A DNA stretch of 64,000 nt from Sipunculus nudus (GCA_026874595.1 CM049313.1:74272659-74336658); one strand, 5' to 3'. Positions 25,301-36,814 are shown, counted from the first letter of the stretch. Program-made: numbers and translations. The notes: generated by a model not told the origin, from the sequence alone.

Positions 25301-26929
25301 CATTACTGACAACAGGAGTGCTTGAAAAGGAAATGATAATAACACATTAAGAAATGTCTTGTACATGTGTAGGTATTAGAAACTACATGTAGTGAATGAA
25401 TCTATCTCTCCTACATCTCCATATCACACATATGTTTGGCAAGCTGAAGATAACTTACTTGCAGAGTCATATCTTTGAATACTGTAATACAGAAGATATC
25501 CACAGTTTTTTTGAGTGTCAGTGTTAAGTTTATAAGGGAAAATCTGATATATTTACTTTATGAGTGTATTCTAGTGGTTGTTAGGGTAGTTATCCATGAT
25601 CATGTTTCGCATGCAAATTATACTCTCACAGAAAATTAATTGCCTAATGTGCAATATTATTCCATGCTCAGAAAAAAAAAGAACGGAATCGCAATCATGG
25701 AAAAGGGGTTTTACAGTTAGATATTTGGCTTCATTTTAGAAATGTATAAGAGCTGATTGAACCTTTACCCTTCTTCCAAATATTATTTTTTTTTTAATAT
25801 TTTTTTTGGTGGGGGTAACCGCCTCCATTTTTTAATGCACACTCAACTACATATATGTACATCTGCAGAATTCCATTCCGGTTGTGGAATTCTGCAGATT
25901 CGGACTATGTGACAGGGCAGTATCACATGCTTCCTCTCATTTTATATCCTGGCGTTAACCAGGCCCGGTGACTACTGCACCTGTGGGCCCTGGGTGTGTA
26001 ATCTCCCCATTGCTGGGTCATACCACCGAGGAGCCCCCGAAAGGCGCACTTGTTTGTGAGTGAATCATGGCCGTTGGGCACAGCCTTCCCATTAAGCCTG
26101 CAGAGCGCTCACCCTGGGTGGGGGCCAACCCTGAAAAATCTCACCGCCTCGGCTGAGATTTGAACTCACGATCTCCCGTCTTTGAGTCCTGCGCTCTACC
26201 CCTGAGCCACAGAAGCAAGTAGACCAAATATTATTTTAGTGTATATAGAAAATAATAAACATATTTATAACTTTGTAGTGATTCTGGCTTCACAATCATT
26301 ACTTTTTGTTTAATGTAAATATTATGATGCCATATTATGCTCATGGAATGTATGTTCACCTTGATTGTGAGCACTTTTCTATCTTAAGACTTCATTAAAA
26401 AAGTATTCTCTTTCATAGTGTCATCAAAGATGTATGAGCAAGATTACTGTGTACCAGTTTTAAAGCACTGTGGTGAAAATAGAACTGAGAGAAAGGAAAC
26501 AAATACACCATAGAGACAGTATTGATAAAGGCAGTAGCACCTCTTACATATACAGATACCTGATGGACAACTACAGCTGAGCACCATTACCCATGGATCC
26601 CTTGTATTTCAGGCCACGATGGTAAGGCAGGAATGGCAGCAGTCACATTGGCGGAGGGCGGAGAGGCCACTAAGGAGAACCTGAGTGCCCTGTACCACCA
26701 CTGTGAAAATCTACTTCCCTCATACGCTCGGCCACGATTCCTGCGATTTCAGCCTGAGATGGCCATGACAAACACATACAAACAGACAAAGTTCCACTTG
26801 GTGAAGGAGGGTTTCAATCCAGCCACTGTCTCCCAAGCCATGTATTACATGGATGTACAGAACAAGACCTTCAGTCCGTTAACCCAGGAAGCTTACGAAA
26901 AAGTAATAGAAGGCAAAATCAGAGTATAA
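9980..26929 (+). CDS. SLC27A2-like: SLC27 family fatty-acid transport protein / very long-chain acyl-CoA synthetase, ten coding exons
   Basis: Coding exons: 9980-10337, 10968-11078, 12933-13148, 14765-14923, 19484-19608, 20708-20899, 22312-22405, 23349-23547, 24067-24164 and 26613-26929. They sum to 1869 bases (622 residues plus stop), and every junction has GT-AG and keeps frame. Known SLC27 enzymes activate long and very long-chain fatty acids with ATP to acyl-CoA and promote fatty-acid uptake, in ER, peroxisomal or plasma membranes. Visible features are a hydrophobic N-terminal anchor (about residues 2-20), the AMP-binding motif YTSGTTGLPK (223-232), [10 protein letters not shown] (260-269), the FATP/VLACS signature [11 protein letters not shown] (357-367), the ATP-site GDL (463-465), [13 protein letters not shown] (478-490) and a C-terminal lysine (574) in TYKQTK. 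The wording [24 protein letters not shown] and EEGFNPA-like segments favours SLC27A2/A6 over A1/A4. The length matches family members of about 620-650 residues. The exact vertebrate orthologue is uncertain. Confidence 0.95.
10968..11078 (+). CDS. SLC27A2-like: SLC27 coding exon 2
   Basis: Preceded by TTTATGTTTCAG and followed by GTAAGT. It encodes [20 protein letters not shown] and onward, the family's LAKxGxxxALINxNLR block in the N-terminal AMP-binding subdomain. Confidence 0.93.
12933..13148 (+). CDS. SLC27A2-like: SLC27 coding exon 3
   Basis: Preceded by AAATATTTCAG and followed by GTAGGA. It covers the variable linker and ends inside the adenylate-forming signature; YIYTSGTTG is completed across the intron. 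The final base G is the first base of codon 229. Confidence 0.93.
13481..13806. mobile_element. Possible retroposed insert flanked by 12-base direct repeats
   Basis: ACAGTGTTGTAA occurs at 13469-13480 and again at 13807-13818, perfectly. The 326 bases between are more GC-rich than the intron around them and stay open for about 100 codons in several frames. A perfect direct repeat of this length is typical of target-site duplications made by LINE machinery. No poly(A) tail and no parent gene is recognised, so the origin is unknown. Confidence 0.4.
14765..14923 (+). CDS. SLC27A2-like: SLC27 coding exon 4
   Basis: Preceded by GTGTTACAG and followed by GTAAGA. It completes the AMP-binding motif with [12 protein letters not shown] and encodes [20 protein letters not shown], a strongly conserved SLC27 block. 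Confidence 0.95.
15361..19043 (+). mobile_element. Helentron-like tandem-repeat element (family B) in SLC27 intron 4
   Basis: The 5' head is a hairpin (AGCTCAGCTGACT, GAA, AGTCATCTGAGCT; one mismatch) followed by a run rich in CCGTC and CTGTC. The 3' end is the TGACCCCTGGGTCA palindrome followed by CTTGTTT. It sits between T runs, as Helentrons do. The body is about eight diverged tandem units of about 337 bases. Each carries GGTGGCGCCACC or a close variant (exact at 15715, 16052, 16725, 17063, 17480, 18192; one change near 16391 and 17818). Extra copies of the head at about 17327 and 17847 show internal duplication or nesting. The last kilobase has shorter units of about 165-180 bases. Frames inside are repeat-driven and not genes. 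Confidence 0.75.
19226..19397. mobile_element. Small MITE, Tc1/mariner-like
   Basis: The left end TACAGAGAAATCTCACTTGA and the reverse complement of the right end, TACAGTGAAACCTCACTAAT, form inverted terminal repeats flanked by TA. The interior (about 170 bases) has no coding capacity. It lies about 85 bases before SLC27 exon 5. A similar element is at 29821-30088. Confidence 0.6.
19484..19608 (+). CDS. SLC27A2-like: SLC27 coding exon 5
   Basis: Acceptor TTTGTTTAAG, donor GTAACA. It encodes [20 protein letters not shown], then [20 protein letters not shown], the family's KFSASxFWDDC and VQYIGELxRYL motifs. It follows the longest intron of the gene (4560 bases). Confidence 0.95.
19609..20707 (+). 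other. SLC27 intron 5
   Basis: AT-rich intron with no repeat or domain that I recognise. A 95-codon frame at 19630-19917 shows no family features. Confidence 0.55.
20708..20899 (+). CDS. SLC27A2-like: SLC27 coding exon 6 (FATP/VLACS signature)
   Basis: Acceptor TTGATTTCAG, donor GTAAGC. It encodes the [15 protein letters not shown] block and [17 protein letters not shown], the signature used to recognise fatty-acid transport proteins and part of the fatty-acid-binding region. Confidence 0.96.
20900..22311 (+). other. SLC27 intron 6
   Basis: The intron contains a hAT-type MITE (listed separately) between two AT-rich unique stretches. Confidence 0.6.
21444..21985. mobile_element. hAT-like MITE rich in GGACTTG/GACTC words
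   Basis: Terminal inverted repeats CAGTGATGTAGCACTCAAGT and (reverse complement of the right end) CAGTGATGTATTCAAGTC share CAGTGATGTA and CAAGTC. CAGTG-type ends are typical of hAT elements. The interior is built of repeated GACTTGGACTC-like words, which gives spurious open frames. The flanking 8-mers do not match, so the target-site duplication has decayed. Confidence 0.6.
22312..22405 (+). CDS. SLC27A2-like: SLC27 coding exon 7
   Basis: Acceptor TGCATCTTCAG, donor GTATCT (a weaker +5 position). It encodes [20 protein letters not shown], matching the LIKYDVEKDEPVRDENGYC region of SLC27A2-like proteins. Confidence 0.9.
22406..24066 (+). other. SLC27 introns 7 and 8
   Basis: Intron 7 is 22406-23348 and intron 8 is 23548-24066. 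Both are AT-rich; no mobile element or domain recognised. Confidence 0.55.
23349..23547 (+). CDS. SLC27A2-like: SLC27 coding exon 8
   Basis: Acceptor TTTTCTGCAG, donor GTAAGT. It encodes [10 protein letters not shown], then [26 protein letters not shown] and [10 protein letters not shown]. This is the ATP-binding GDL and hinge region before the mobile C-terminal domain. Confidence 0.95.
24067..24164 (+). CDS. SLC27A2-like: SLC27 coding exon 9
   Basis: Acceptor TGTCTTACAG, donor GTGAGC. It encodes [20 protein letters not shown], then [11 protein letters not shown], a near-invariant part of the family. Confidence 0.95.
24731..25150 (+). repeat. Short tandem element with CTGT-rich head (SLC27 intron 9)
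   Basis: A head reading GACAGGACGTATTATGGTAA followed by GGGTCCGTCTGTCTGTC leads into two diverged units of about 185 bases. They share an ATATTRACCAATA-like stretch and a final GAGGTCAGAGGTCACAAG-like stretch. The layout (palindromic or T-rich head, CTGT run, tandem units) matches the other short elements in the window, but no 3' end is recognised. Confidence 0.45.
25861..25899. repeat. Perfect 15-base hairpin containing two EcoRI/PstI-like palindromes
   Basis: ATCTGCAGAATTCCA at 25861-25875 and TGGAATTCTGCAGAT at 25885-25899 are perfect inverted repeats with a 9-base loop. Each arm contains the words CTGCAG and GAATTC. It lies at the distal side of the tRNA-derived SINE and may mark its end or an adjoining element. 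Confidence 0.85.
25925..26216 (-). mobile_element. tRNA-derived SINE (minus orientation) in SLC27 intron 9
   Basis: On the minus strand, GTGGCTCAGGGGTAGAGCGC is a clear tRNA A box/D arm. GATCGTGAGTTCAAATCTCA about 30 bases later is a B box/T arm. A non-tRNA body of about 220 GC-richer bases follows, down to about 25925. A tRNA-like head fused to an unrelated body is the plan of a SINE, so no functional tRNA is claimed. Confidence 0.72.
26613..26929 (+). CDS. SLC27A2-like: SLC27 coding exon 10 with stop codon
   Basis: Acceptor TTGTATTTCAG. It encodes [10 protein letters not shown], then [36 protein letters not shown] and the C-terminus EGKIRV, with TAA at 26927-26929. The 3' UTR follows. A possible AATAAA lies at 29570-29575, but nearer cryptic sites cannot be excluded. 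Confidence 0.95.
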
Positions 26930-29820
26930 TAACAGTATAATTTGTCTCCTATATAAGATGTAAAGTGATATGAAATGAAATGTTTTAGGAGAGTGACAGT
27001 ATGAGGATAATTTTAATCCCCTGGGTACAAAAATGGTTATAAGGTATCAGAGATTACAGCATCAGACTCAACCTTCAAGCATTCCTATTTAATAGCTGTC
27101 ATAACAGGAGCTGTAACGATTCAGTGGTGCATGATAAACAGCAATCCAAAGTCTAATATTATATTGGTGTCATCAGTTGTATCATTGTATCATGTATTGT
27201 AGTGTTATGTATCTTGTCGTCATATGTGTATTTTCACAGTCCTAGTGATCACCACTTTCTTCAGTTGGGCAAGTGTCAAGGCTCAGAATCTATGAAATAT
27301 GTCAGACCACAGAAAAACATATGGAGGTGGGTGGTTCGTTATTATTTGTATAGTGAGAATTTAGTCACTGTATATAATAATGAGAACCTTAACAACTGTA
27401 TAAAAGCAGCAGATTGGAATGTGACAACAATCCAAACTCCTGCTGAAAGTCCTGCCTTTTGTTTCTGATGTACCGTAGGTGTCAGACAGACCATATAAAA
27501 CTGACTTTTGGTTTTTTTCTGACAGTGAGTGGGGTTTCATCTGTTTGAAATGTGATTAATGATACCTCAGATGCAAAGTGTCTTTTTTCAGGAAGTGAAG
27601 CTAATAATGTCCTTGTGTAATGCATGTAACTTTTATCTCACAACTGTGAAGGCAGGAGTGAAAGTTGTGGCAAATCATTGGTTTGCTCAGACCTAAAACT
27701 AAGGCATGAGTTGCAATAATTGGCAAAAGGAATAACAGTTCATATCATGTTGTGCCTAATCTTGGCCTAATTGGAGCATGGCTAGACCTGTCTTGGTCCT
27801 TATTATTTGTCTAATTCAGCTGTAAGATAAACACATTTAAGTGCAAGCAATCAGCTGCTTCTCTGTGACTGCTGACTCTGAGTGTCCCTTTGCTCCCCTG
27901 GCCATTACCAGTAATTCACAATAATCACCACAGGTGGCGCCTGTATGGTCAAATTAGGACTCTCCTGCAGTCCTTGCCCTTTGAAGGTAGGGTGGACTCC
28001 TGGAGAAGGGAAACAAACTAACTGATTCCAAAACATGAAGAAGCTCATACATTAAATGACTACTGGAGAAATAATGGGAAAAAATGAAAATGATAATGGT
28101 TGTGTTTATCAAAACTAATGCATTTCTTGACCTGTAGGTCTGAGACATGACATACAATTGTCAATGCAGAAAAAGAAATGAAAACAAAGAAATTGAATAT
28201 TTTTACAAAATGATAAGTTCAAGGGAAATTGTTTTATGTAGACTTTATCTGTAAAGCACGAGTTCAAAACAGGCCTTGACCTCTGAGCATTTATGGATGA
28301 CAACGGACAAGTGATTATGGTCATGTGACCAGACAGGAAAATTGTCTCATTCTACTGTGGTTTTTATTCTGTTTTTGACATATTATTTTCTATCAACATT
28401 TCAAAATCAAATGATTGGAAACTATGTTTATTATTTATTGAGCTTTTACATGGAAAAAATTTTAAGCGATTCTGTTATGGCCAAATTGACATGTCACTGA
28501 CAATTAAGTGATGTCACATGCATGGTGCATTGTCATACATGACATCTTTGTTTGGGAGGCATAAGCTGACTTGCACTTGGAACCCACCCTTTTGCTCAAA
28601 TTATTTTGGTTTCTTTGCCATGTGAAAGCCCCAAAGTGTATTGCAATTGACATTGGCCAAAACGGTTTGGACGCAGTTGCAATGTGGAATAGGTGTTTTA
28701 GTCTGTATAGGCCATATGCAGCCAGTGACTAGATACTGATGGTAGCTATCTCTCTCTTGCACACATATCTTTTAACTGGCTCACACAAAATGTGAATAGG
28801 GCCCAAAAGTCTAAAGTAAGGCGGACAATATTTCCAATAACAAGAACCGGATAAGACAGTTTACTAAATAGTTGATTTTTGAACTTTCTTCAGCATTCAG
28901 ATTTCATGAGCCATGGACTGGACTTTTGATGGTTATGTTAAATGTAGAATATTCAGGAAAATCCTGTCTTTAATGAAAAGAGTATACACATATTGATAAG
29001 TTAGTTCTTTATCTCTACTTTAATAAAAAATAATTGAGAATTTTTTTACATATACTGAATTATTTACATTATGTATAAAATATGAAAGGTTCCCTCTAAT
29101 CACTCTAACACATGATTCTTTTATATAAAATATTAGTAGCTGACTTGAATGGGCAACTTTTGATGAATTATTTTGACATTCCTGTGTAGAACACTTAACA
29201 GAAGTCCCAGCAAACCAGATACTGAAATCGGGACCAAGCATGTGGCCATCAGGATGTAAGAGTAAGAGTTATTAAATGTTGGGAGCGATGTCAGTTTTTA
29301 TATCATGATAATATAAAGTTTATCACAGTATATAATGATATTATCAGTGATTAGTGTGGGAACTCCATCATTCATTGACATCACATTGATCAGTCCTTTC
29401 CCTACTATTTCAGGGACTATTTGAGCTGCAAATCTGTAGAGTTTACAGAGAATGTAATTCCATCAGTTTGTCAAGCAATGTGATTTTGAACATATACCCA
29501 TGTATATTTTTATATAGTGATCAATTGTTTAAAGAATTTCATGTACATCATTAAAATGTTATTCCTGAAAATAAAAGTTTCCCTGAACACATATTGACTC
29601 TGGTGATGCCATTCTATTCAGCAAATAATCCTTAAATGGTGCATTTGTGAACCAATATGATAATAGGGAAGTTTATGGTGCAGGTATCACAGCTGTGAAA
29701 TATTGTTATTATTCTTGATACTGTTAACCACCAAAGCTGTAGAGATAATGCAACAAATTACTTGTTATTAAAGATATTTTTATATATGATAAAAGAGCAG
29801 CAGCACACCATAATATGTTA

Positions 29821-30088
29821 AAGTGAAGTCTTGTTATAATGAACATGTTTGTTCCAAGGGAATTAGTTCTGTAAATCAAATTTCCGTTTCCGCCACTCTA
29901 GTTTGTTACAGTGATTCTGAATATAAGGGCAAGGTTCATTTTGTTTCATGTAAGTCCATTTGGATCTGGAACTCCAGTTAATTATATTGAAGCCAATTTT
30001 AACTTTCACTTGTTAGTTCCCTAGAGATTTGTCTGTCACTCGAGTCTTCCTATGTAAAAGACCCCATTATAATGAGACTTCACTGTAT
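29821..30088. mobile_element. Small MITE, Tc1/mariner-like
   Basis: The left end AGTGAAGTCTTGTTATAATG and the reverse complement of the right end, AGTGAAGTCTCATTATAATG, are inverted repeats differing at two positions. The right end is followed by CTGTATA, as in the element at 19226-19397. The interior is non-coding. Confidence 0.65.
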
Positions 30089-31190
30089 ATACTTTTTATA
30101 ACAATCTGTATATATTAAATTTCAGGGATTGTTGATCAATATAAAAGAAATACATTTATAGTATTTTGTGAGATTAGTTACTGCATAACTGATAATATGC
30201 AGCCTGATAAAGCATAATAAATGCTCATGTAAATTTAAAGTTTTTATAATGATAACAGAGACCTGAAGAGTTTTTTTTATAAATATTTGATAATTATCTA
30301 TTCTTTGATGAGTAGATCAATACCTATCTGCTCTTAAGGGCATGTGAAGCATATCTCATATGTGCATATCCCTTGCGTATTATTACTGGCTACTGCAAAA
30401 TATGCTTATTTTTCCCAGTACAAGGGTAAATGCTTGTGTCACTTTGAGTATGATCAGTATTGGAAATAGGAAGCTATTAAGGACTGTTCAGTTAATATTA
30501 ATAACAATAAAAAAATAAAGGCTAACCAATCCTGATATTCCAGACCTGCAACATCCAAAATATTTTGGCCATCAGATGGGATTTGAAATATTTGCAAAGG
30601 ACTAGCATTTATATATTCTGAACTTAACTATTTGAAAAATATTTGGCAAACTACTCAATATTCATTATGTTTCTGGCTACCTATTTCTAGCATCTCTGTC
30701 CAAATAAAAGCTATGTCAGTTTTCAAATAAATTGAATGACTTTCCCCTGAAGACTGATGCCACACAAGGACTACATAGCAAAATTAGAGTAACTTGATGT
30801 GATTTTTTTCCATTGTATACTCCATGGTAGAAGAAGTAAAAATTCCAAAATGGACTTAACACAGTTAAAGCATGTTCTGTCTGAAGGTAATTGGATTTGA
30901 GAGTGGTGATATATATTTGCATGTGGTTGTTGATTTTTGCATGACTTGCATGGATAATTTCATAGAACATTAAATGTTTTTATCTTTAAAAGTGCAATAA
31001 TTTACACCCTGATCTCAGGAAATCCTCATGGCCTTATTAACCATGCAGTGCAAGTAGCTATTTGACAAATGTTTACAGTCTAATGTATTTGATGTTCTCG
31101 TTTTCTATCTTGTTTATTTTTCCAAACATATGTTGCTATTATAGGAAATATTATCTTTGGTGTCTTTAAGAAAACAATATTTGTTTTTAT

Positions 31191-31196
<6 letters not shown>

Positions 31197-31259
<63 letters not shown>
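31197..31259. repeat. (TG)n-(TA)n microsatellite
   Basis: A short TG run passes into about 60 bases of TA. A smaller TA run follows at about 31338-31357. Confidence 0.95.
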
Positions 31260-31261
<2 letters not shown>

Positions 31262-34029
31262 TGGGTATATATCTGGGTTATATAATAAATACTAAGTGAA
31301 CCTGTTGTGTGTTGCCTATAATAAAAAGGTGCTTTTTTGTATATATATATATATATGATTAACCATGGGCCTTTGAAATAATTATTGAGACCCTGCATGT
31401 AACCTAAAAGGGCATAGAAAAAACGGCACTGCAGTATTAAACTTTATATGTATATACTTCATATGTAATGTAGTGTAGAAAATTTACACCATTAAAAGTG
31501 TTACCTTTTTATCAAGAGAAACTAATCATAAATTTTCTATTTTTTACATATTTTTAACAGGAGTTATTGCAACCCATAAATAAATAAGCCTGTCATACAT
31601 ATCAGAATGATTCAGCATAAATAACTTGCACTTTGTCTTGATGAGATTTTGCTGCCTACTTAAGTGTTCAAGTGCAGGAAATATGTAATTCTATTTTACC
31701 AATAATATCTTAAACTTATTTCCAGACTGCAAGTAACCCAATAAATACTGACAGTTTGACACTTTATGTGTTTAAGTTCAGAGGTATATTTGATTTTCTT
31801 GATAAGAATGTTTCATAATTCATTAAAGTCAGGGTGACAGCTCAATGGATAATATTAATAAATGTATGCAGATGCATTATATGCAGTAACAAGTAACCAT
31901 ACTTTTATCATACCAAGTTTTGTATTTTTAAATGCAAACATTTCTATTTTTATAGAAATTCAGAGGCCAGTGGCATATTTTTCCTTTACAAAAGTTTGAG
32001 GTGTACATGTATACTGAGAGTTATTATAGATTATTCATGTCTTGTATAAACCTGTTGGTTTTGTGTGTATAAGTTAAAATGTTATTCAAATGAACAAATG
32101 AAAGTTCAAGAAATTGCTTTTCTAGTTGTTTTAGGAGTTTAATCTAATGAATGTACGGAAATGCAACTGCAGTGGCATATCAGTGTCAAACACTGGCGGG
32201 TCACTAACTGCTTGTGACTTGATAAAGAGGCAATTTCAATGAAGGTAAATAATTCTTATTAATAATTGTTGGTATTTCTGTTGAGCTTTACTTTGATTAA
32301 AATAAAGCTTTTCAACAAAATACACATTTAATTTGTTGTGCGTTGTTAAGGTTATCACACTTTATCTTTATTCCCTGTCACCACTTATGTTTATGGATGG
32401 TAGCAGGTAGCATGGAAGGTGAAAAATGCTTGGTAAGGCTGGTAAATGAAATTTAAACAAAATCAAAAGGAAATTAAAGGTCTTTAATCTTTGTGAAATT
32501 TATTATCTTTGGACACCAATTGCACAATATTATGAGACTACCATAGTTTAATACAAAGCAGTATGATTATTTATAAATATTTAGCACAACTCTTTGAATC
32601 TTAAGCTGGTGTTTATGAAAATGTACCAGTAGCCTATGGTCACATGTCAGTACACATATGCAGTATGCAAAAGCTTTGATGCTTTAATGCTCAGTACTTT
32701 ACTTTTTTCAGACAAGTAAAGAAAAGTTCCTGGAATTTTATCATTCAGGAGTGTGGGTAAATGTATAATACAAATATGACAATAGTTGTAGAGTAACATG
32801 CTGTCTGTGAACAGAATTGTCAAAAATCCCACATCATATCTGCTTCTGCAAGGACTCCCATTATGTCTTGCACTGCCACAACAAAGTCCAATATATTCAT
32901 TACATGGGCAGAAATGCTGATACATCAATGGAGGGCTCTGGTTGATGTATAATATTGTCGTAGCACCAAAAAAAACGATGGAGAAACAATAAAATGACTG
33001 AAAAACATTCATTTATTCATTTAAATCACAATGTATCAACAGATGTTTTATTACAGAGCTACATCTGACTTTTAAAAGTGTATCATGATTTAATAACAGC
33101 ATCCTAATATCCTTGCATGATATCAGGAAAACATGCTGTGATCTGCCAAAATTATTTTTCTGACAATATTATCAATTACATTTAACTAACATATCAAAAA
33201 TAACTACATCTACTTGAATGTCTTGTCTTAGGTCTCCTGACACATATACTGTAATATGTTCGACCATAACATTAGATTCAGTAAATCATTTGTCTGGATG
33301 TGTGTTTAGTTTATCAACTGCTTCACCACACTGCATCACTCAGTAGATGTTATCCCTTCTTAAAGTTAAAACAAAAGTCAATTTTCTTGTGTAATTGAGG
33401 GCAATTCTGGACAATATTCTGCCAGAGTCAATGTGGACAAGATACTCCAGACAATGGGAGAGAAGTTTGCATCTCTTATCATCACAATCTAGGCCAGAAA
33501 AGCATAAATATCAGGCCCATTTACTCAATAATTGTAATAAACAAGCAGATTTCTGTAATTGATGCCCCCCCCCCCTTGGGCCTCACAGTTATTTTAGCTT
33601 CCTGTAGTCTTCATTCTTGCCTTCTGCGTATGTTTTAATTTTTGTTTTCCCCTGAAGATTTCTACACATTTCATAGTGCCTGTGCTAAGTTTTCATTGTC
33701 CCTGAAGATTACGCTCTTTATACAGCACTTTACCTAAATGCCTACTACCTATACTGTAAGTGCTGTTTGTTTTGACCTCATATCCTGAATCGCTACACCA
33801 GAGGTCCAATCAGATTCGACCCTGTGCTGGAAGACAGTAGTTGAAGACCTCTATGGTTGGCTGATATGGTCACATGATTAATAAATAGAAAATATAAATG
33901 CTGTTAGCAAAAGTTTTTGAAGAGGCCATTGTGTATGACCACAAACTGATTCCATAAATAGTTGGTCCTCTTGACTGCATGTAAACAATGCCCCATATGC
34001 CACACACAACTGATGCGACAAGGAATCTA

Positions 34030-34900
34030 CATAATTGTATCACCAGACAAAGTTGGGGAATACTATGTTTTCATAACGGTCCCGCCGCCACTGCCCCTGC
34101 CACATATAAATCTTGTTGGCGCGATAACTCAAAAAATATTTCACGGATCTTTACCAAACTTGGTATATGTATAGATATGGGTGAGAGGACAACGCCTATT
34201 TAAAATGAGGTCATGACCTTGACTAGGAGAGTGTCCTTGACCTTGAATAGGTCCAATTTTGGGGAAAATCACACAAATTCTTAAATATCTCAAGAAATCT
34301 TGCATGGATTGATCCCAAAATCAAGTTGATGGAAGATCATGGATAGGGTTGTCATGTTCAAGAAACTGGTGGCGCCACCTATTATTCTTTACTTGTTATC
34401 GTGCCGTTCAATACCACCAAAATTGCTACTTGACAGTACCGTGAGCATTTTTAGTCAAAAACTAAAGGACAGATTTCTTTAATGCATATACATAGATATG
34501 GGTTATGGGATGATGTTTATTTAAAGTGGGGTCATGACCTTTCCTATTAGAGTGGCCTTGACCTTGAATATTGCCATATATGGTAAAAATTACACAAAAT
34601 CATTTATATCTCAATAAGGGATGCATGGATTGGTCCAAAAATCAACTTGACGGAAGATCTTGGATAGTGTTGTCATGTACCGGAAACTGATAGCACCACC
34701 TGTTATTCTTTTACTTGTTTTTGTGACGTTTAATACCCCATCATTGCCACTTAACAGTACTGTGAGCATTATAAGTAAAAAACTAATGGACAGATTTCTT
34801 TCATATTATGCATATATAAGGGATGATGTATAGTGAAATAGGGTCATGAACTTTTCTATGAGAGTGACCTTTTCTATGAGTGTGGTCTGATATTAATTGT
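34030..34900 (+). repeat. Tandem-repeat element (family D) with GGTGGCGCCACC
   Basis: About two and a half units of about 345 bases. They share GAGGTCATGACCTT, a CTTGACCTTGAATAGG-like block, TGCATGGATTGATCC and ACTGGTGGCGCCACCTATTA (palindrome exact at 34368-34379, decayed to TGATAGCACCACC near 34690). The start TACTATGTTTTCATAACGGT resembles the post-hairpin start of family A. No coding content. Confidence 0.6.
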
Positions 34901-35589
34901 TGCTGAAGACGGGGGGCCTATTCTTAAAGGGGGGGGGGATTAATTGTCTGGGGATACTATGGCACCTGTGGTGCCAAGAAATATCTAGTTATCATGCCAT
35001 GTTGCCAGCAAGAGGTTTCCCAGCCAAGCGAGGAATACACAGAGCAGTTGTTGTAATATTTTTTTTGATTGACAGCTCATCCTCCCAGCAACCATTTGAA
35101 TAGGCCACAGTCTGTGACACAGGCTCAGAGAGAATTGCCCGACATTTGGTTTGCACTGGTCCTTGTGTACATAGGATGCCTGACGTGTGGGCTATAATTC
35201 AAACAAAATGCAACAAGATTGGGTCAGTGCACACCTCACTGGCTTGTTTCCGTTTGCTAGCAAATGGATACATGGCTATGCTAACATAGTTGTAATGTCA
35301 TAATTGAATCAGTTGATGATGCTAGAATGTAGATGGGGCAATTAAAATTTGACCACTTTTTACTAACTGTACCCACATGAAGACACTTGAAGAGCACTTG
35401 GAGTGCAGCTATGGGCGGAGCCATGATGCCTGTTGAATGTTTGTTAACTAGCATTAAGTTGGCTGTCAGACTTTGACCCACTACCTAGTGTCTTCATGTC
35501 TCATAAACAGTCAAACCAGGCAGCTGGAAAATCAGTGGCTTCTTTAGAAGTGCAAGATTTCCACTGCCTCAGGAGTGTACCTGCAGATT

Positions 35590-35853
35590 TCATTATGTCC
35601 TAATTTTTTTGTGAATTGGGACCCAAAGGGGGAAATTTTTTTGTATTGGAACTGATGATAAAAAAAAAAAACAAATCCCAATAATATATGCATAAGAGCA
35701 CTCAGTGACCCAAATTTGAATGAAATCTGATAGTATAATAGTACTTAGGAAAGTTATCACATGAATATGAAAACCTGATGGACAGACAGACAGAGGGACA
35801 GACAGACCCAAATCAATGTCCCCCGTTCTGCGGAAGCAGGGGACAATAATATT
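35590..35853 (-). mobile_element. Head fragment of a tandem-repeat element (minus orientation)
   Basis: On the minus strand, TTGTCCCCTGCTTCCGCAGA followed by ACGGGGGACA makes a hairpin of GTCCCC and GGGGAC arms. It is followed by a GTCTGTCTGTCCCTCTGTC run, the same hairpin-then-CTGTC layout as the other families. Only the first about 260 bases are present. Confidence 0.5.
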
Positions 35854-36307
35854 TTTATACCAAGATCATAAACTTCTTGTTCAACATTGTCTGTATTTTA
35901 GATTACCTTATAATATAGTACAAAACTCATCTTATCACACCAACTAAGTTACTAAGGTTATATTCCAAGAGCCAGCCTAGCCTTGACTGTAGGAATGTGT
36001 TCATGGCTAACAACCTGTATTAATATTCATAGGACCTTGTGACCACGTTAAATATCTCAGTCCAACAGTTCTCCTTGTAGAACATATCATTGTTTATTAC
36101 ACCCTATATTATCCTAAGATCCTTTATAAGAATTTTCCTGCTAAGTACTATCCTCTAACAAATTATGGAATATTCATATGTTATTAACTGGTAGGTTCCA
36201 TTTTGCCTTCATACTGGCCTGAGGGTGGCATTATTAACCTGTACAGCCAATACGCCTGCTGAAAGCCTGTATGAAGGCAATACCAAACATGCCAGTTCAT
36301 AATATTT

Positions 36308-36313
36308 TTTATT
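36308..36313 (-). terminator. Candidate polyadenylation signal of SIRT6
   Basis: On the minus strand this is AATAAA, the first such hexamer downstream of the SIRT6 stop at 36815, which gives a 3' UTR of about 500-530 bases. There is no transcript evidence. Confidence 0.4.
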
Positions 36314-36814
36314 AAAAGGCCATGCATGTTACAAACACAACAGAGTCACTATTTTCACACAGAACTTGAGTTAAACACTTTTAAACTTAAAGTGCATTTT
36401 ACTGGTACCTTCACACATTTGTTTTCCTTCATTGTCAGTTTCATGCCCAGGTGGTGCGTCACATAGCACAGTGACATCACAAGAATGGTGGTGCTTGTAC
36501 ATTTCATTCTGAGGCCTTGTGTCACTGAGTACACTGAGGGCTGGGCTGATATCAGCTCACTGTGTTCAAATGCATCAGCCATATCACCCATGGGCATTGA
36601 TATGGAACTTGAATGACGTTTTGTATCACATGTCCCTGGTGATAACGTGTGACCAGTTAATAAAACATGCTATTTTTAGCTAGAATCAGTATCAGAATTC
36701 TGTTGCACTGTAATATTATCACACCTAGTGTCCGTGAAATCAGTTTTTACATCCATATTTTCCTGAGAATATGTGGCATGATTGCACAGATCAGTAGTAT
36801 TTTCACACTGTATG

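Larger units (their letters stand above)
26930..33961. other. SLC27 3' UTR and intergenic DNA
   Basis: This stretch starts with the SLC27 3' UTR of unknown length. A partial palindrome GGTGGCGCC is at about 27933. A MITE and TA microsatellites are listed separately. A C10 run is near 33567. Frames of up to 121 codons (for example 32647-33012, minus) show no domain and are taken as non-coding. Confidence 0.5.

Noticed and set aside
26150-26210. Possible tRNA gene on the minus strand
   Set aside because: A and B boxes are good but the acceptor stem does not pair and the sequence runs into a SINE body.
32647-33012. 121-codon minus-strand frame between the two genes
   Set aside because: No recognisable motif, AT-driven composition and no promoter or splice context. 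Such a length can arise by chance over this many bases.
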